This document shows, piece by piece, positions 9,276 to 18,312 of a stretch of DNA of 64,000 bases. Source of the DNA: Nocardia aurantia (lineage in GTDB: Bacteria > Actinomycetota > Actinomycetes > Mycobacteriales > Mycobacteriaceae); the NCBI RefSeq assembly GCF_009604425.1, contig NZ_WEGI01000001.1, positions 186,001 to 250,000 on the forward strand, read 5' to 3'. The notes under the pieces are model-generated. The model was given only the letters and a program-made list of their open reading frames with translations, searched no databases and was not told where the DNA came from. The position numbers and the translations under genes were made by a program. The first letter of the stretch is position 1, and each line of letters opens with the position of its first letter.

Positions 9276-9314
9276 CCGGCGGGCCGGGGCGCTCGCGCGG
9301 ACGGGCGGCCTCGA

Positions 9315-9740
9315 TCATTCCGGGACGTTGGCGGCGTAGCCGAGGTCGCGGAGGGCCTGTTTGATCTTGGTCTGGGCCTCGTCGAGGGATTCCTTGCTAG
9401 GGTCCTGGTCGGCGCCGGAGATGTTGAAATCGCCGAGTTCGAAGGCGGGGAAGACGTGGACGTGGAGGTGGGGTACCTCCAGGCCCGCGATCAGCAGGCC
9501 CGCGCGGGGGGCGTCCCACGCGGCGCGGACGGCCTGGCCGATGGTCTGGGCGACCGACATCAGGCGGGTGAAGGTGGCGGGGTCGAGATCCTGCCACTGA
9601 TCGATCTCCTGGCGGGGGACCACCAGCGTGTGCCCCTGGGTGACGGGGGCGATGGTGAGGAAACCGACGAATTCGTCGTCCTCGTACACGAACCGTCCGG
9701 GCAGCTGACCGGCGATGATCGCACTGAAAACGGAAGCCAT
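9315..9740 (-). CDS. HIT-domain nucleotide hydrolase/transferase
   Basis: A 141-aa histidine-triad protein with the motif HLHVHVF near residue 100 and the upstream GHTLVVPR strand that contacts the nucleotide. Proteins of this family hydrolyse nucleoside phosphoramidates or dinucleotides. The long upstream extension of the frame runs through purD and is not coding; the family N-terminus starts at ATG 9740. There is no Shine-Dalgarno, but TAGGGT lies seven bases before the ATG, so it is probably leaderless. It is divergent from purD with only 24 bases between the start codons. A HIT gene follows phoR in M. tuberculosis too (Rv0759c, from memory). Confidence 0.93.
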   Translation of the reverse strand: MASVFSAIIAGQLPGRFVYEDDEFVGFLTIAPVTQGHTLVVPRQEIDQWQDLDPATFTRLMSVAQTIGQAVRAAWDAPRAGLLIAGLEVPHLHVHVFPAFELGDFNISGADQDPSKESLDEAQTKIKQALRDLGYAANVPE

Positions 9741-9747
9741 GGTGAGT

Positions 9748-9757
9748 ACCCTAAGCT
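9748..9757. promoter_or_regulatory. Face-to-face -10 elements for HIT gene and purD
   Basis: On the minus strand TAGGGT (9753-9748) lies seven bases before the HIT start. On the plus strand TAAGCT (9752-9757) lies seven bases before GTG of purD. The two hexamers share the central TA, so one small palindromic-type core appears to fire in both directions, and both messages would be leaderless. No clear -35 is visible on either side. Confidence 0.6.
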
Positions 9758-9764
9758 GTCTGCC

Positions 9765-11042
9765 GTGCGCGTACTCGTCATCGGCTCCGGAGCTCGTGAA
9801 CACGCCCTCGTGCTGGCCCTGCGCCGGGATCCGGGGGTGCGGGCGGTGTTCGCCGCGCCCGGCAATCCGGGGATGGCGGCGCAGGCCGAGCTGCGGGCCG
9901 TGGACCCCGTGAACGCCGACGCCGTGGCGGCGCTGGCGCGGGAGGTCGCCGCCGATCTCGTGGTGATCGGGCCGGAGGTGCCGCTGGTGCTCGGGGTGGC
10001 CGACGCGGTGCGCGCGGCGGGGATCGCGTGCTTCGGCCCGTCCGCCGACGCGGCGCGGATCGAGGGTTCGAAGGCGTTCGCCAAGGACGTCATGGCCGCC
10101 GCCGGGGTGCGCACCGCGCACAGCGAGGTGGTCGATCATCCGGGTGAACTGGACGCCGCGCTGGACCGGTTCGGGCCCACCTGGGTGGTGAAGGACGACG
10201 GTCTGGCCGCGGGCAAGGGGGTCGTGGTCACCGCCGACCGGCTGGCCGCCCGCGATCACGGCGCCGAGCTGCTGGAGCAGGGGCATCCGGTGCTGCTGGA
10301 ATCGTTCCTCGACGGGCCCGAGGTGTCGCTGTTCTGTCTGGTGGACGGGGAGACGGTGGTGCCGTTGCTGCCCGCGCAGGACCACAAGCGGGTGGGCGAC
10401 GGCGACACCGGGCCGAACACCGGCGGCATGGGCGCCTACACACCGCTGCCCTGGCTGCCCGCCGAGACGGTCACCGAGATCATCGAGGATGTCGTGAAAC
10501 CCGTTGCCGCGGAGATGGTTCGGCGCGGTGTGCCGTTCTCGGGGCTGCTGTACGCCGGTCTCGCGATCGGTCAGGCCGGACCCGCCGTGGTCGAATTCAA
10601 TTGCCGCTTCGGCGATCCGGAGACCCAGGCGGTGCTGGCGCTGCTCGAGAGCCCGCTCGGTGAACTGCTGTACGCCACGGCCACCGGCTCGCTGGACCAG
10701 GCGCCACCGCTGCGCTGGCACGACGGCGCCGCGATCACGGTCGTGCTGGCCGCCGAGAACTATCCCGGCCGGCCCCGTACCGGCGACGTGATCGCCGGCA
10801 CCGAGACTACCGAGCCCGATACCGACGTGCTGCACGCGGGCACCGCGCTGCGCGACGACGGCGCGCTGGTGTCGGCCGGCGGCCGGGTGCTGAGCATCGT
10901 CGCCACCGGCGCCGATCTCGCCGAGGCCCGCACCCGCGCCTACGACCGGCTCGCGGGCGTGAAACTGCCCGGCGCGCACTGCCGTACGGATATCGCGCTC
11001 GCCGCCGTCGAGGACCGCATCTCCGTCCCGGCGCGGGTCTGA
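9765..11042 (+). CDS. purD: Phosphoribosylamine-glycine ligase PurD
   Basis: A 425-aa GAR synthetase, the second step of de novo purine synthesis: it joins glycine to phosphoribosylamine using ATP. Visible features are the N-terminal Rossmann-like start [13 protein letters not shown], the ATP-grasp core with [10 protein letters not shown], the loop [11 protein letters not shown], and the GARS signature with [10 protein letters not shown] followed by [13 protein letters not shown] 9765 is taken because the family N-terminus begins there and a -10-like TAAGCT lies seven bases upstream. The longer open frame reads back into the HIT gene. A stand-alone purD is normal in this order. Confidence 0.97.
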   Translation: MRVLVIGSGAREHALVLALRRDPGVRAVFAAPGNPGMAAQAELRAVDPVNADAVAALAREVAADLVVIGPEVPLVLGVADAVRAAGIACFGPSADAARIEGSKAFAKDVMAAAGVRTAHSEVVDHPGELDAALDRFGPTWVVKDDGLAAGKGVVVTADRLAARDHGAELLEQGHPVLLESFLDGPEVSLFCLVDGETVVPLLPAQDHKRVGDGDTGPNTGGMGAYTPLPWLPAETVTEIIEDVVKPVAAEMVRRGVPFSGLLYAGLAIGQAGPAVVEFNCRFGDPETQAVLALLESPLGELLYATATGSLDQAPPLRWHDGAAITVVLAAENYPGRPRTGDVIAGTETTEPDTDVLHAGTALRDDGALVSAGGRVLSIVATGADLAEARTRAYDRLAGVKLPGAHCRTDIALAAVEDRISVPARV

Positions 11043-11249
11043 ACCGTTCGCCGCGAGCCGGATCGGGCCGCGATTCCGGTGCATCGGCTCGGTTCCGGGC
11101 CGGGACAATCGGTTCGGCGGGGCCGGTGCGTGCCGCCGAACACTCCGACGCTCCCGGTCGATGCGGCGGCGCGTCCGCTGAACATGGCCGTCGCACCGCG
11201 TGGTGGTTGATTCGTGGTCTGCCGGCGTGCGGGCGGGAATCGGGTGGGA

Positions 11250-12383
11250 TCAGCCGATCGTGATGCCGTGCAGGGCCAGCCAGGGCTGGGGGTCGATGTG
11301 CTGCCCGTTGATCAGCACCTCGAAATGCAGGTGCGGGCCCGTGGAGTCGCCGCGGTTGCCGACGCGGGCGATCTGCTCACCGGCGTGGACGCGTTCACCG
11401 ACGGAGACCGAGAAGTCGTACATGTGGCCGTAGACGGTGATGGTGCCGTCGTCGTGGCGGATACGGACCCACAGGCCGAAACCCTGCGCCGGTCCGGCGT
11501 CGATGACCGTGCCGTCGGCGACGGCGTAGATCGGGGATCCGATCGGAGCCGCGATATCGATACCGTAATGGAAAGTGCCCCAGCGGTTTCCGTAGCCGGA
11601 GGTGAAGACGCCCCGAGCCGGGAGGGCGTAGCCGCCGAGGCTCGGCGCGATACCGGGCAGTGTCGCCGGGCCGGGTAGCCAGGGGGCGGGGCGACCGGCG
11701 GCCGCGGCGGCGGCCTCCGCCTTGGCGCGCTCCAGGGTGGCGCGGGACGCGGCGGCCACCACCTGGGATTCGCGGATGCGCTCGCCGTTGTCGATCGCGT
11801 CGAGGTAGCGGCGGGCGGATTCCGGTGCGGCCTGGTTCTCCACGCCGTAGGCGATCGGGACGCGTTGTGTCGCACCGAGTTCCAGGTCGATGTCGACCGT
11901 GTGCGGCGGCCGCGCGTCCGACGTGGCGAGAATCGCGGTGCCGCACAACACGATCAGCAGCACCCGGTGGGTCTCGACGAATTTCCGGGCGTCCTGCGAG
12001 GTCCGCCGCCAGTCGCGGGTGCGCGCGGTGTGCCGGACCCGTATGGCGCCGCTGCGCACTGCCCCGGCCACGCTCATTCTCGCGACCCGGCCCACGGTGG
12101 CGATCCGTCGTAGTGCCGCTCGAGCTTGCCGGCTCACTGTTGCCGTGCTGCCGGCCGCGGATGCGCGGCCGGTTGTCGCCGTGTTGCTCGTCGTCGGCGG
12201 GCCGGTGGGTTCCACGTCGTCCGGCGCTGCGGTGCGGTCTGCTTCGGCTGTTCCGGCCGCCGCGGCCACGCCTGCCGCCGGGCCCGGCGCGACCGGCCGG
12301 AGCCGGTTCACCAGCGCGCGCATGCGCTGCCGCAGGGTCGGCGGCCGTGGGCGGGAGCGCCAGTCGGGGCGGATGATCACCAC
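11250..12383 (-). CDS. M23 (LytM-type) peptidase, membrane-anchored
   Basis: A 377-aa protein. The first ~135 residues are cytoplasmic, very Arg/Ala/Pro-rich and strongly basic. One hydrophobic helix follows at about 140-155. The extracytoplasmic part has an Ala-rich helical linker and, from about 245, an M23 peptidase domain with zinc ligands in HYGIDIAAP (H and D) and GPHLHFEV (HxH). Such enzymes cut peptidoglycan cross-bridges or regulate amidases. GTG 12383 is the likely start, though nearby in-frame starts are possible. The plus-strand frames over this gene are shadows. The gap to purD (11043-11249) shows nothing I can name. Confidence 0.88.
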   Translation of the reverse strand: MVIIRPDWRSRPRPPTLRQRMRALVNRLRPVAPGPAAGVAAAAGTAEADRTAAPDDVEPTGPPTTSNTATTGRASAAGSTATVSRQARAALRRIATVGRVARMSVAGAVRSGAIRVRHTARTRDWRRTSQDARKFVETHRVLLIVLCGTAILATSDARPPHTVDIDLELGATQRVPIAYGVENQAAPESARRYLDAIDNGERIRESQVVAAASRATLERAKAEAAAAAAGRPAPWLPGPATLPGIAPSLGGYALPARGVFTSGYGNRWGTFHYGIDIAAPIGSPIYAVADGTVIDAGPAQGFGLWVRIRHDDGTITVYGHMYDFSVSVGERVHAGEQIARVGNRGDSTGPHLHFEVLINGQHIDPQPWLALHGITIG

Positions 12384-12498
12384 CGTGCACCCCCTGACGC
12401 GTCGATCAGCCGCCCGACCCGGGCATACCGCCGACGATAACAGGGTGGTCTCGCAACCGGGAGTGAGCGGACGGGCGGGCGTGTTCTACCGTCGACCG

Positions 12499-13653
12499 GT
12501 GCGCAGTGAATCGCTTCGTTCCACCATCCCCACCTTCTACGTCATGGACGTGTGGAAGGCCGCGGCCGAACGAGCCCGCACCCACGGCGACGTCCTGGTG
12601 CTCGCGGCGGGGCAGCCGTCCACCCCGGCGCCGGCGCCGGTGCTGCGGGCGACCAAGCTGGCGATCGACAACGAACTGCTCGGGTACACCGAGACTTTCG
12701 GCATTCCGGAGCTGCGCGAGGTGATCGCCGCGTATCACCGCGACGGTTACGGGGTCGACGCGACCGCCGACGATGTGGTGATCACGACCGGTTCGTCCGG
12801 TGCGTTCACGCTGATCTTCCTGGCCGCCTTCGACACGGGCGACACCGTGGTGGTGGCCCGGCCCGGCTATCCGGCGTATCGCAACACGCTGACCGCGCTC
12901 GGCTGTCGCGTGGTCGAACTGGACTGCGGGCCGCAGACCCGGTTCCAGCCGACGGTCGCCATGCTCGCGGAGTTGCCGGAGCCGCCCGCGGGCCTGGTCG
13001 TGGCCAGCCCGGCCAATCCGACCGGGACCATGATCGATCCCGGCGAGCTGGCCGCCCTGGCCCGCTGGTGCGACGATCACGGCACATTACTGATCTCCGA
13101 CGAGATCTACCACGGGATCAGCTATGCCGACACCGAGCCGACCGCCTCGGCCTGGGAGACCTCGCGCGAGTCGGTGGTCGTGGGTTCGGTGTCCAAGTAC
13201 TTCTCGATGACCGGGTGGCGGCTGGGCTGGATGCTGGCGCCGGCGCGGCTGCGACCGGCGTTGCAACGGCTGGCCTCGAACATGACGGTGTGCCCGCCCG
13301 CCGTCTCGCAGTACGCCGCGGTGCACGCCTTCGATCCGGAATCGCGTGCCGAACTCGACCGGCACGTCCGCCGGTACGCCGACAACCGGGCGCTGTTGCT
13401 CGACGGTCTGCCGAAACTCGGCATCACCGAACTCGCGCCGGCCGACGGCGCCTTCTACGCCTATGCGGATATCGGCCATCTGACCCACGATTCGACGCGC
13501 TGGTGTGCCGATCTGCTGGCGCACACCGGGGTCGCGCTCGCGCCCGGAATCGATTTCGACACCGAAAACGGAAACCATACGGTCCGCATTTCTTTTGCCG
13601 GTGCCACGACCGACATCGAGGCCGCATTGGTCCGGATGGGCCGCTTTCTGTGA
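12499..13653 (+). CDS. Class I/II pyridoxal-phosphate aminotransferase
   Basis: A 384-aa fold-type I aminotransferase. Visible are the start of the large domain (LAAGQPSTPAP), TTGSSGAFTLIF for cofactor phosphate binding, the SPANPTGTM substrate/cofactor loop, DEIYHGISY, and the Schiff-base lysine in SVSKYFSMTGWRLGW (Lys233). GTG 12499 is preceded at six bases by TACCGT, which fits a leaderless transcript, and starts just before the conserved N-terminus. The donor/acceptor pair cannot be read from sequence. M. tuberculosis has no equivalent at this spot that I recall. Confidence 0.9.
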   Translation: MRSESLRSTIPTFYVMDVWKAAAERARTHGDVLVLAAGQPSTPAPAPVLRATKLAIDNELLGYTETFGIPELREVIAAYHRDGYGVDATADDVVITTGSSGAFTLIFLAAFDTGDTVVVARPGYPAYRNTLTALGCRVVELDCGPQTRFQPTVAMLAELPEPPAGLVVASPANPTGTMIDPGELAALARWCDDHGTLLISDEIYHGISYADTEPTASAWETSRESVVVGSVSKYFSMTGWRLGWMLAPARLRPALQRLASNMTVCPPAVSQYAAVHAFDPESRAELDRHVRRYADNRALLLDGLPKLGITELAPADGAFYAYADIGHLTHDSTRWCADLLAHTGVALAPGIDFDTENGNHTVRISFAGATTDIEAALVRMGRFL

Positions 13654-13800
13654 CCTCCGTCGCATCGGACTGCCCAGTCCCGCAAAGACTTTCCGTTCCC
13701 GGCCCCCTATCGGCCGCCGATGCGGTAGAAAAAGTATGGTGTGTTTTCGCACCGCACCTTCCCGTTTACCCACGGCCGGCTCGGGACGCCCCACCGCCCG

Positions 13801-13864
13801 GTCGGCGCATGCAATCCCGCCGGGTCGGCGCATGCAATCCGGACGGGGTCCACGCATGCAATCC
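13801..13864. repeat. Three direct repeats containing CGCATGCAATCC
   Basis: Three 17-bp copies ending in CGCATGCAATCC start at 13801, 13824 and 13848, so the spacing is 23 and 24 bp, a little over two helical turns. Copies 1 and 2 are identical over all 17 bases (GTCGGCGCATGCAATCC). Copy 3 differs at two bases (GTCCACGCATGCAATCC). Each holds the palindrome GCATGC. They lie in the 304-bp gap between the aminotransferase and the TetR gene, 94 bp before the regulator's start, and may be its operator. No gene is seen in this gap. Confidence 0.8.
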
Positions 13865-13957
13865 GGAACCGGCAGAAGAAGACCGACAAAGTACGTACCC
13901 ACAGCGATCGCACCGATTTGGCACGGATGAACCGATGACGACTGGCACGATGACACG

Positions 13958-14620
13958 GTGATAACCGCGACGACCCCGAAAGGCGAACGGCGTCGCCAGG
14001 CTCTGGTCGCGGCTGCCGCCGAGCTGTTGCTCGAAGGCGGGTTCGATGCCGTCCGGCACCGCTCGGTGGCTACGCGAGCCGATCTACCCTTGGCGTCGAC
14101 GACGTACTACTTCCAGTCCCTCGAGGATCTGATCGCGCGCGCGGTCGAATTCAGCGGCAACGCCGAACTCGACGCGATGCGCCGGCGGGTCGGCGAGGTG
14201 ACCCATCGCCGCCGCGGCGCGGAGGCCACCGCCGACCTGATCCTGGACCTGCTCGTGGGCACCGACGGAAACGACGAGTTCGCGCGCGGGCAGCTGCTGG
14301 CCCGGTACGAGCGCTCGGTGGCCTCGGCCCGTCACCCCGAGCTGCGCGACGTGCAGCTTCGACTACGTACCCAGCTCGAGGACCTGCTCGCCGACGTGCT
14401 GCGCCGCTCCGATCGGGTGGTCCGCGGCGAACAGCTGCGGCGGCTGGTGGCGGTGGTCGACGGTGCCGTGGTGGCCGCCCTGACCGAGCCGGAACCGCAG
14501 CCGCGCCGCACCGCGCGCGGGGCCCTGCTGGAGCTGATCGACGTGATCGCACCGGCCACTCCGCAGCAGACCATCCTGCACCCGCATACCTCCGGCAATC
14601 GGGTCGGCACCGAACACTAG
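13958..14620 (+). CDS. TetR-family transcriptional regulator
   Basis: A 220-aa regulator. The N-terminal helix-turn-helix (about 10-55) has the TetR pattern: ALVAAAAELLLEGGFDAVRHRSVATRADLPLAST, then TTYYFQSLEDL. The helical ligand-binding part follows. The likely start is GTG 13958; no good SD is visible. Three direct repeats lie upstream and purB starts 11 bp downstream. The stop codon TAG at 14618-14620 forms the first three bases of the putative purB -10 box. In M. tuberculosis a TetR gene also lies between purD and purB (Rv0775, from memory). Confidence 0.9.
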   Translation: MITATTPKGERRRQALVAAAAELLLEGGFDAVRHRSVATRADLPLASTTYYFQSLEDLIARAVEFSGNAELDAMRRRVGEVTHRRRGAEATADLILDLLVGTDGNDEFARGQLLARYERSVASARHPELRDVQLRLRTQLEDLLADVLRRSDRVVRGEQLRRLVAVVDGAVVAALTEPEPQPRRTARGALLELIDVIAPATPQQTILHPHTSGNRVGTEH

Positions 14621-14631
14621 ACTCGACCGAC

Positions 14632-16053
14632 GTGAGTGTTGTCCCGAACGTCCTCGCCAACCGGTACGCCGGCCCGGAGCTGCGGCATCTGTGGTCCCCG
14701 GAGAACAAGATCGTGCTGGAGCGCCGGCTGTGGCTGGAGGTGCTGCGGGCACAGGCCGAACTCGGCGTGGACGTGCCGCCGGGGGTGATCGAGGACTACG
14801 GGCGGGTGATCGACCACGTCGACCTGGCCTCGATCGCCGAGCGCGAGCGGGTGACCCGGCACGACGTGAAGGCCCGCATCGAGGAGTTCAACGCGCTCGC
14901 CGGGCACGAGCACATCCACAAGGGCATGACCAGCCGCGACCTCACCGAGAACGTCGAGCAGTTGCAGATCCGGTCGTCGCTCGAGCACGTGTACCGGCAC
15001 GGGGTGGCCGTCGCCGCCCGGCTGACCGAACGGGCCGCCGAATACGGGCCGCTGGTGATGGCCGGTCGCTCGCACAACGTGGCCGCGCAGGCCACCACGC
15101 TCGGCAAACGGTTCGCCTCCGCCGCCGACGAACTGCTCATCGCGCTCACCCGGCTGCGCGAGCTGATCGATCGCTACCCGCTGCGTGGGATCAAGGGCCC
15201 GATGGGCACCGCCCAGGACATGCTGGACCTGCTCGGCGGCGACGCGGCCAAGCTGACGCTGCTGGAACAGCGGGTCGCGCGGCACCTGGGCTTCGCCAGC
15301 GTGCTCACCAGCGTCGGCCAGGTGTATCCGCGATCGCTGGACCACGACGTGCTGTCCGCGCTGGTGCAGGTGGGCGCCGGGCCGTCCTCGTTCGCGCACA
15401 CCATCCGGCTGATGGCCGGGCACGAGCTGGTCACCGAGGGTTTCCAGCCGGGCCAGGTGGGTTCGTCGGCGATGCCGCACAAGATGAACACCCGGTCCTG
15501 CGAGCGGGTCAACGGCCTGCAGGTGGTGTTGCGCGGGTACGCCTCGATGGCCGCGGAACTCGCCGGTGCGCAGTGGAACGAGGGCGACGTGTTCTGTTCG
15601 GTGGTGCGCCGGGTCGCGCTGCCGGACGCGTTCTTCGCCATCGACGGCATGATCGAGACCTTCCTGACGGTACTGGCCGAATTCGGCGCCTATCCGGCGG
15701 TGATCGAACGGGAACTCAACCGCTACCTGCCCTTCCTGGCCACCACCCGCATCCTGATGGCGGCCGTACGGGCCGGGGTCGGCCGGGAGGCCGCGCACGA
15801 GGTCATCAAGGAGCACGCGGTCGCGGTCGCGCTGGCCATGCGCGAGCAGGGCCGCGAACCGGATCTGCTGGACCGGCTGGCCGGCGACGACCGGTTGCCG
15901 CTGACCCGCGCCGAGCTGGCCACCGCCCTCTCCGACCGGTCCGCGTTCGTCGGCGCCGCCGAGGCGCAGGTGGCCGACGTGATCGCGCAGGTGCAGAAGC
16001 TGGTGGACGCCGATCCGGCGGCCGCGCGCTACACGCCGTCGCCGATCCTGTAG
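14632..16053 (+). CDS. purB: Adenylosuccinate lyase PurB
   Basis: A 473-aa member of the fumarase/aspartase superfamily. It releases fumarate twice in purine synthesis (SAICAR to AICAR, and adenylosuccinate to AMP). The superfamily signature GSSAMPHKMNTRSCE is intact near residue 280, and the T(S)RDLTEN and GRSHN motifs contain the other active-site residues. GTG 14632 begins the conserved N-terminus, and TAGACT lies eight bases upstream, so a leaderless message is plausible. Length equals that of mycobacterial PurB. Confidence 0.97.
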   Translation: MSVVPNVLANRYAGPELRHLWSPENKIVLERRLWLEVLRAQAELGVDVPPGVIEDYGRVIDHVDLASIAERERVTRHDVKARIEEFNALAGHEHIHKGMTSRDLTENVEQLQIRSSLEHVYRHGVAVAARLTERAAEYGPLVMAGRSHNVAAQATTLGKRFASAADELLIALTRLRELIDRYPLRGIKGPMGTAQDMLDLLGGDAAKLTLLEQRVARHLGFASVLTSVGQVYPRSLDHDVLSALVQVGAGPSSFAHTIRLMAGHELVTEGFQPGQVGSSAMPHKMNTRSCERVNGLQVVLRGYASMAAELAGAQWNEGDVFCSVVRRVALPDAFFAIDGMIETFLTVLAEFGAYPAVIERELNRYLPFLATTRILMAAVRAGVGREAAHEVIKEHAVAVALAMREQGREPDLLDRLAGDDRLPLTRAELATALSDRSAFVGAAEAQVADVIAQVQKLVDADPAAARYTPSPIL

Positions 16054-16154
16054 CGCTGCTGCGGGTTTCGGGCCCCCGGGCACCGCTGCTGCGCGGACGG
16101 CCCGCGGCGCGGCGATCGTCCGGATCGAAATGCCGTACGAAGTAGGCTGCGAGT

Positions 16155-16592
16155 ATGAATCCGTACACGATCTTCGCCGATATCGTCGCCGGCCGCGCTC
16201 CCGCGTCGAAGGTGTACGAGGACGAGGATGTGCTGGCGTTCATGGACATTCGGCCGGTGACTCCCGGACATCTGCTGGTGATCCCCAAGACGCCGGCCCG
16301 CAGTCTGTCCGAACTCGATCCGGAGTTGGGCGGCAAGCTCTTTCGGGTGGGGCAACAGTTGGCCGCGGCGCTGCGAGCATCAGAGGTGGGCTGTGACGGC
16401 GTGAATTTCTTTCTGGCGGACGGGGTTACGGCCGGGCAGGAAGTCTTCCACGTGCACCTGCACGTGATTCCGCGTACGCCCGGCGACGGATTCGGCCTGC
16501 GCGCGCGGCCCACCCACCCGGCGCGCGCCGACCTGGACTACCTGGCCGGGTCCATCCGGGGTGCGCTCGGTCGTGCCGGTGGCAAGGACTGA
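16155..16592 (+). CDS. HIT-family protein
   Basis: A 145-aa histidine-triad hydrolase, distinct from the one at 9315. Motifs are IFADIVAG at the N-terminus, GHLLVIPK, and the triad HVHLHVIPR near residue 100. It probably hydrolyses adenosine phosphoramidate-type substrates. ATG 16155 is preceded by TAGGCT at six bases with no SD, again suggesting leaderless translation. It follows purB by 101 bp. Confidence 0.93.
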   Translation: MNPYTIFADIVAGRAPASKVYEDEDVLAFMDIRPVTPGHLLVIPKTPARSLSELDPELGGKLFRVGQQLAAALRASEVGCDGVNFFLADGVTAGQEVFHVHLHVIPRTPGDGFGLRARPTHPARADLDYLAGSIRGALGRAGGKD

Positions 16593-16850
16593 TTCGCCGG
16601 CGGCCCGTCGATTGTGTGACCTGGCGATTCGTCGAGCGAGCCCACCGGTTGTGCGGCACCGGGTTTCGCTGAGCCTTCCTGGCGTGGCGATTCGTTCGCC
16701 GAACCGGCGGGTAACCGGCTCCCGCTGTACCGTTTCCGAACACGTACCGCTCGGTTTTGCCCAAGGGGTGCGGCAATGAAATAGTACTGCCGCGATCTCC
16801 GGCCGTGGGCTACGTTGGAACGACTCGGGCTGGGCTGATGGAGGTAGGAC

Positions 16851-17825
16851 ATGCGCTTCAGTGTTGTTGCTGCCGTGTTGCTTTCGGTGTTCACGGGCGT
16901 CTTCGCGCCAGGTGCCGGGCGGTTGCCCGTAGCGGCCGCCGACTCTCCGCCGGGCGCTCGGATCCTCACTCAGGATCGGGTGAGCCCGACACGCTCCGCG
17001 CTGCTCGTGGACTCGCCTGCCATGGGGCGAGCCGTGGCGGTGGAGGTGTTGCATCCGCGCGGCGGGGCCGCCCGGCCCACCTACTACCTGCTCGACGGTC
17101 TCGACCCCGGGGTCGACCAGAGCACCTGGACCAACGCGACCGACGCCGAGACCTTCTTCGCGGACAAATCCGTCAACGTGGTGCTGCCCATCGGCGGACA
17201 GGCGAGCTATTACACGGATTGGCAGACCGACGATCCCAAATTCGGCCGCTACCGCTGGGAGACGTTCCTGACCCGGGAGTTGCCCCCGCTGATCGATGCG
17301 GCGTTCGACGGTAACGGTGCCGACGCGATCGGTGGCCTGTCAATGGGCGGTATCGCGGCATTCGTTCTGGCCGTACGCCATCCGGGCCGATATCGGGCGG
17401 TGGCCGGCTACAGTTCCTGTCCGGATCTCGGCATCGCCCAGGGCGCGATCGAATTCTCCATCGCCAATCGCGGCGGTAATCCGGCCGATATGTGGGGGCT
17501 GCCCGGCGACGCGGCCTGGGCCGAACACGATCCGGCCCTGCTCGCCGAGAATCTGCGCGGGACGACGATCTATCTGTCCACCGGCACCGGTATCCCGGGG
17601 CCGCACGAGGCGGAGGTGAAACCGCAACTGCCGGAGAACATCCTGTTCGGCGGCCCGATCGAGGCCGGGGTCGACACCTGCGTGACCTCGTTCGAGCAAC
17701 GACTACGCGGGCTGGGTATCCCGGCCCGGATCGAGCAGAATCCGGTCGGTACCCACTCGTGGTCGTATTGGCAGGACACATTGCACGCGTCCTGGCCCAC
17801 GATCGGCACGTCGATCGGCGTCTGA
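16851..17825 (+). CDS. Secreted mycolyltransferase/antigen-85-like esterase
   Basis: A 324-aa exported alpha/beta hydrolase of the esterase-D/antigen 85 family. A signal peptide (about 1-30, ending near VAAADS) precedes the core. The nucleophile elbow is GGLSMGG (Ser near 164), a late acidic residue lies near EAGVD, and the His is in VGTHSWSYWQ, a position conserved in mycolyltransferases. This family moves mycolates onto trehalose or arabinogalactan, or hydrolyses related esters. The SD GGAGGTAGGAC lies directly before ATG 16851. A similar exported protein lies near purB in M. tuberculosis (Rv0774c, from memory). Enzyme versus transferase activity cannot be decided here. Confidence 0.87.
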   Translation: MRFSVVAAVLLSVFTGVFAPGAGRLPVAAADSPPGARILTQDRVSPTRSALLVDSPAMGRAVAVEVLHPRGGAARPTYYLLDGLDPGVDQSTWTNATDAETFFADKSVNVVLPIGGQASYYTDWQTDDPKFGRYRWETFLTRELPPLIDAAFDGNGADAIGGLSMGGIAAFVLAVRHPGRYRAVAGYSSCPDLGIAQGAIEFSIANRGGNPADMWGLPGDAAWAEHDPALLAENLRGTTIYLSTGTGIPGPHEAEVKPQLPENILFGGPIEAGVDTCVTSFEQRLRGLGIPARIEQNPVGTHSWSYWQDTLHASWPTIGTSIGV

Positions 17826-17881
17826 GGCCACCGGCTGGCATACACGGGCCGGAGTTGGAGCGAAGGCCGGTGCGCGCGGAT

Positions 17882-18097
17882 TCAGGCGGAAGGGCGGTTG
17901 AACTCCCCGTCCCGGGCGCCGGCGACGAAGGCCGTCCACTCGGCGGGGGTGAAGATCAGGGTCGGGCCGCCGGGATTCTTCGCGTCACGCAGGCCGACGT
18001 AGCCGGACGAGAGGTAGGCCACTTCGACACCGCCGGTGCCGCCCCCGCTGCGGTGCCACACGGCATCGGGGTCGATTTCGGGGTTCTTCGCGTCCAC
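17882..18097 (-). CDS. DUF397 protein
   Basis: A 71-aa DUF397 protein. It shows the family pattern W-(H)-R-S near the N-terminus, VEVAYL, VGLRDAKNP, then GPTLIFTPAEWTAFVAGA. GTG 18097 has AGGAG at good spacing. DUF397 proteins usually sit next to XRE/Scr1-type regulators as small partner proteins in development control, but no such regulator is adjacent here. Confidence 0.88.
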   Translation of the reverse strand: MDAKNPEIDPDAVWHRSGGGTGGVEVAYLSSGYVGLRDAKNPGGPTLIFTPAEWTAFVAGARDGEFNRPSA

Positions 18098-18312
18098 ATC
18101 TGCTCCTGTACGCCGGCGCCGAACGAGTCGGCTTGGCTGGGTGCGGGATTCGGTGATCTCGGCCGCAATTCACAGTAGTCGTGGCATCGGGGGTTTATCC
18201 GGCGATCGGAGCGGAAACCTCTGTGGCTGTGGCGGAACCGGAACCGCGAATCGGTCAGACGGACGTGATTCGTGCATTCCGCCCTCAACCAGGCACGACA
18301 AGGACAGCGCCG

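Noticed and set aside
13801..13864. Possible CRISPR array
   Set aside because: Only three 17-bp units with 6-7-bp spacers and no cas genes; better explained as protein-binding repeats.
16593..16850. Gap with two loosely similar TGGCGATTCGT blocks
   Set aside because: The blocks match over only about 11 bases and then diverge; not enough to call a repeat element, and no ORF is supported.
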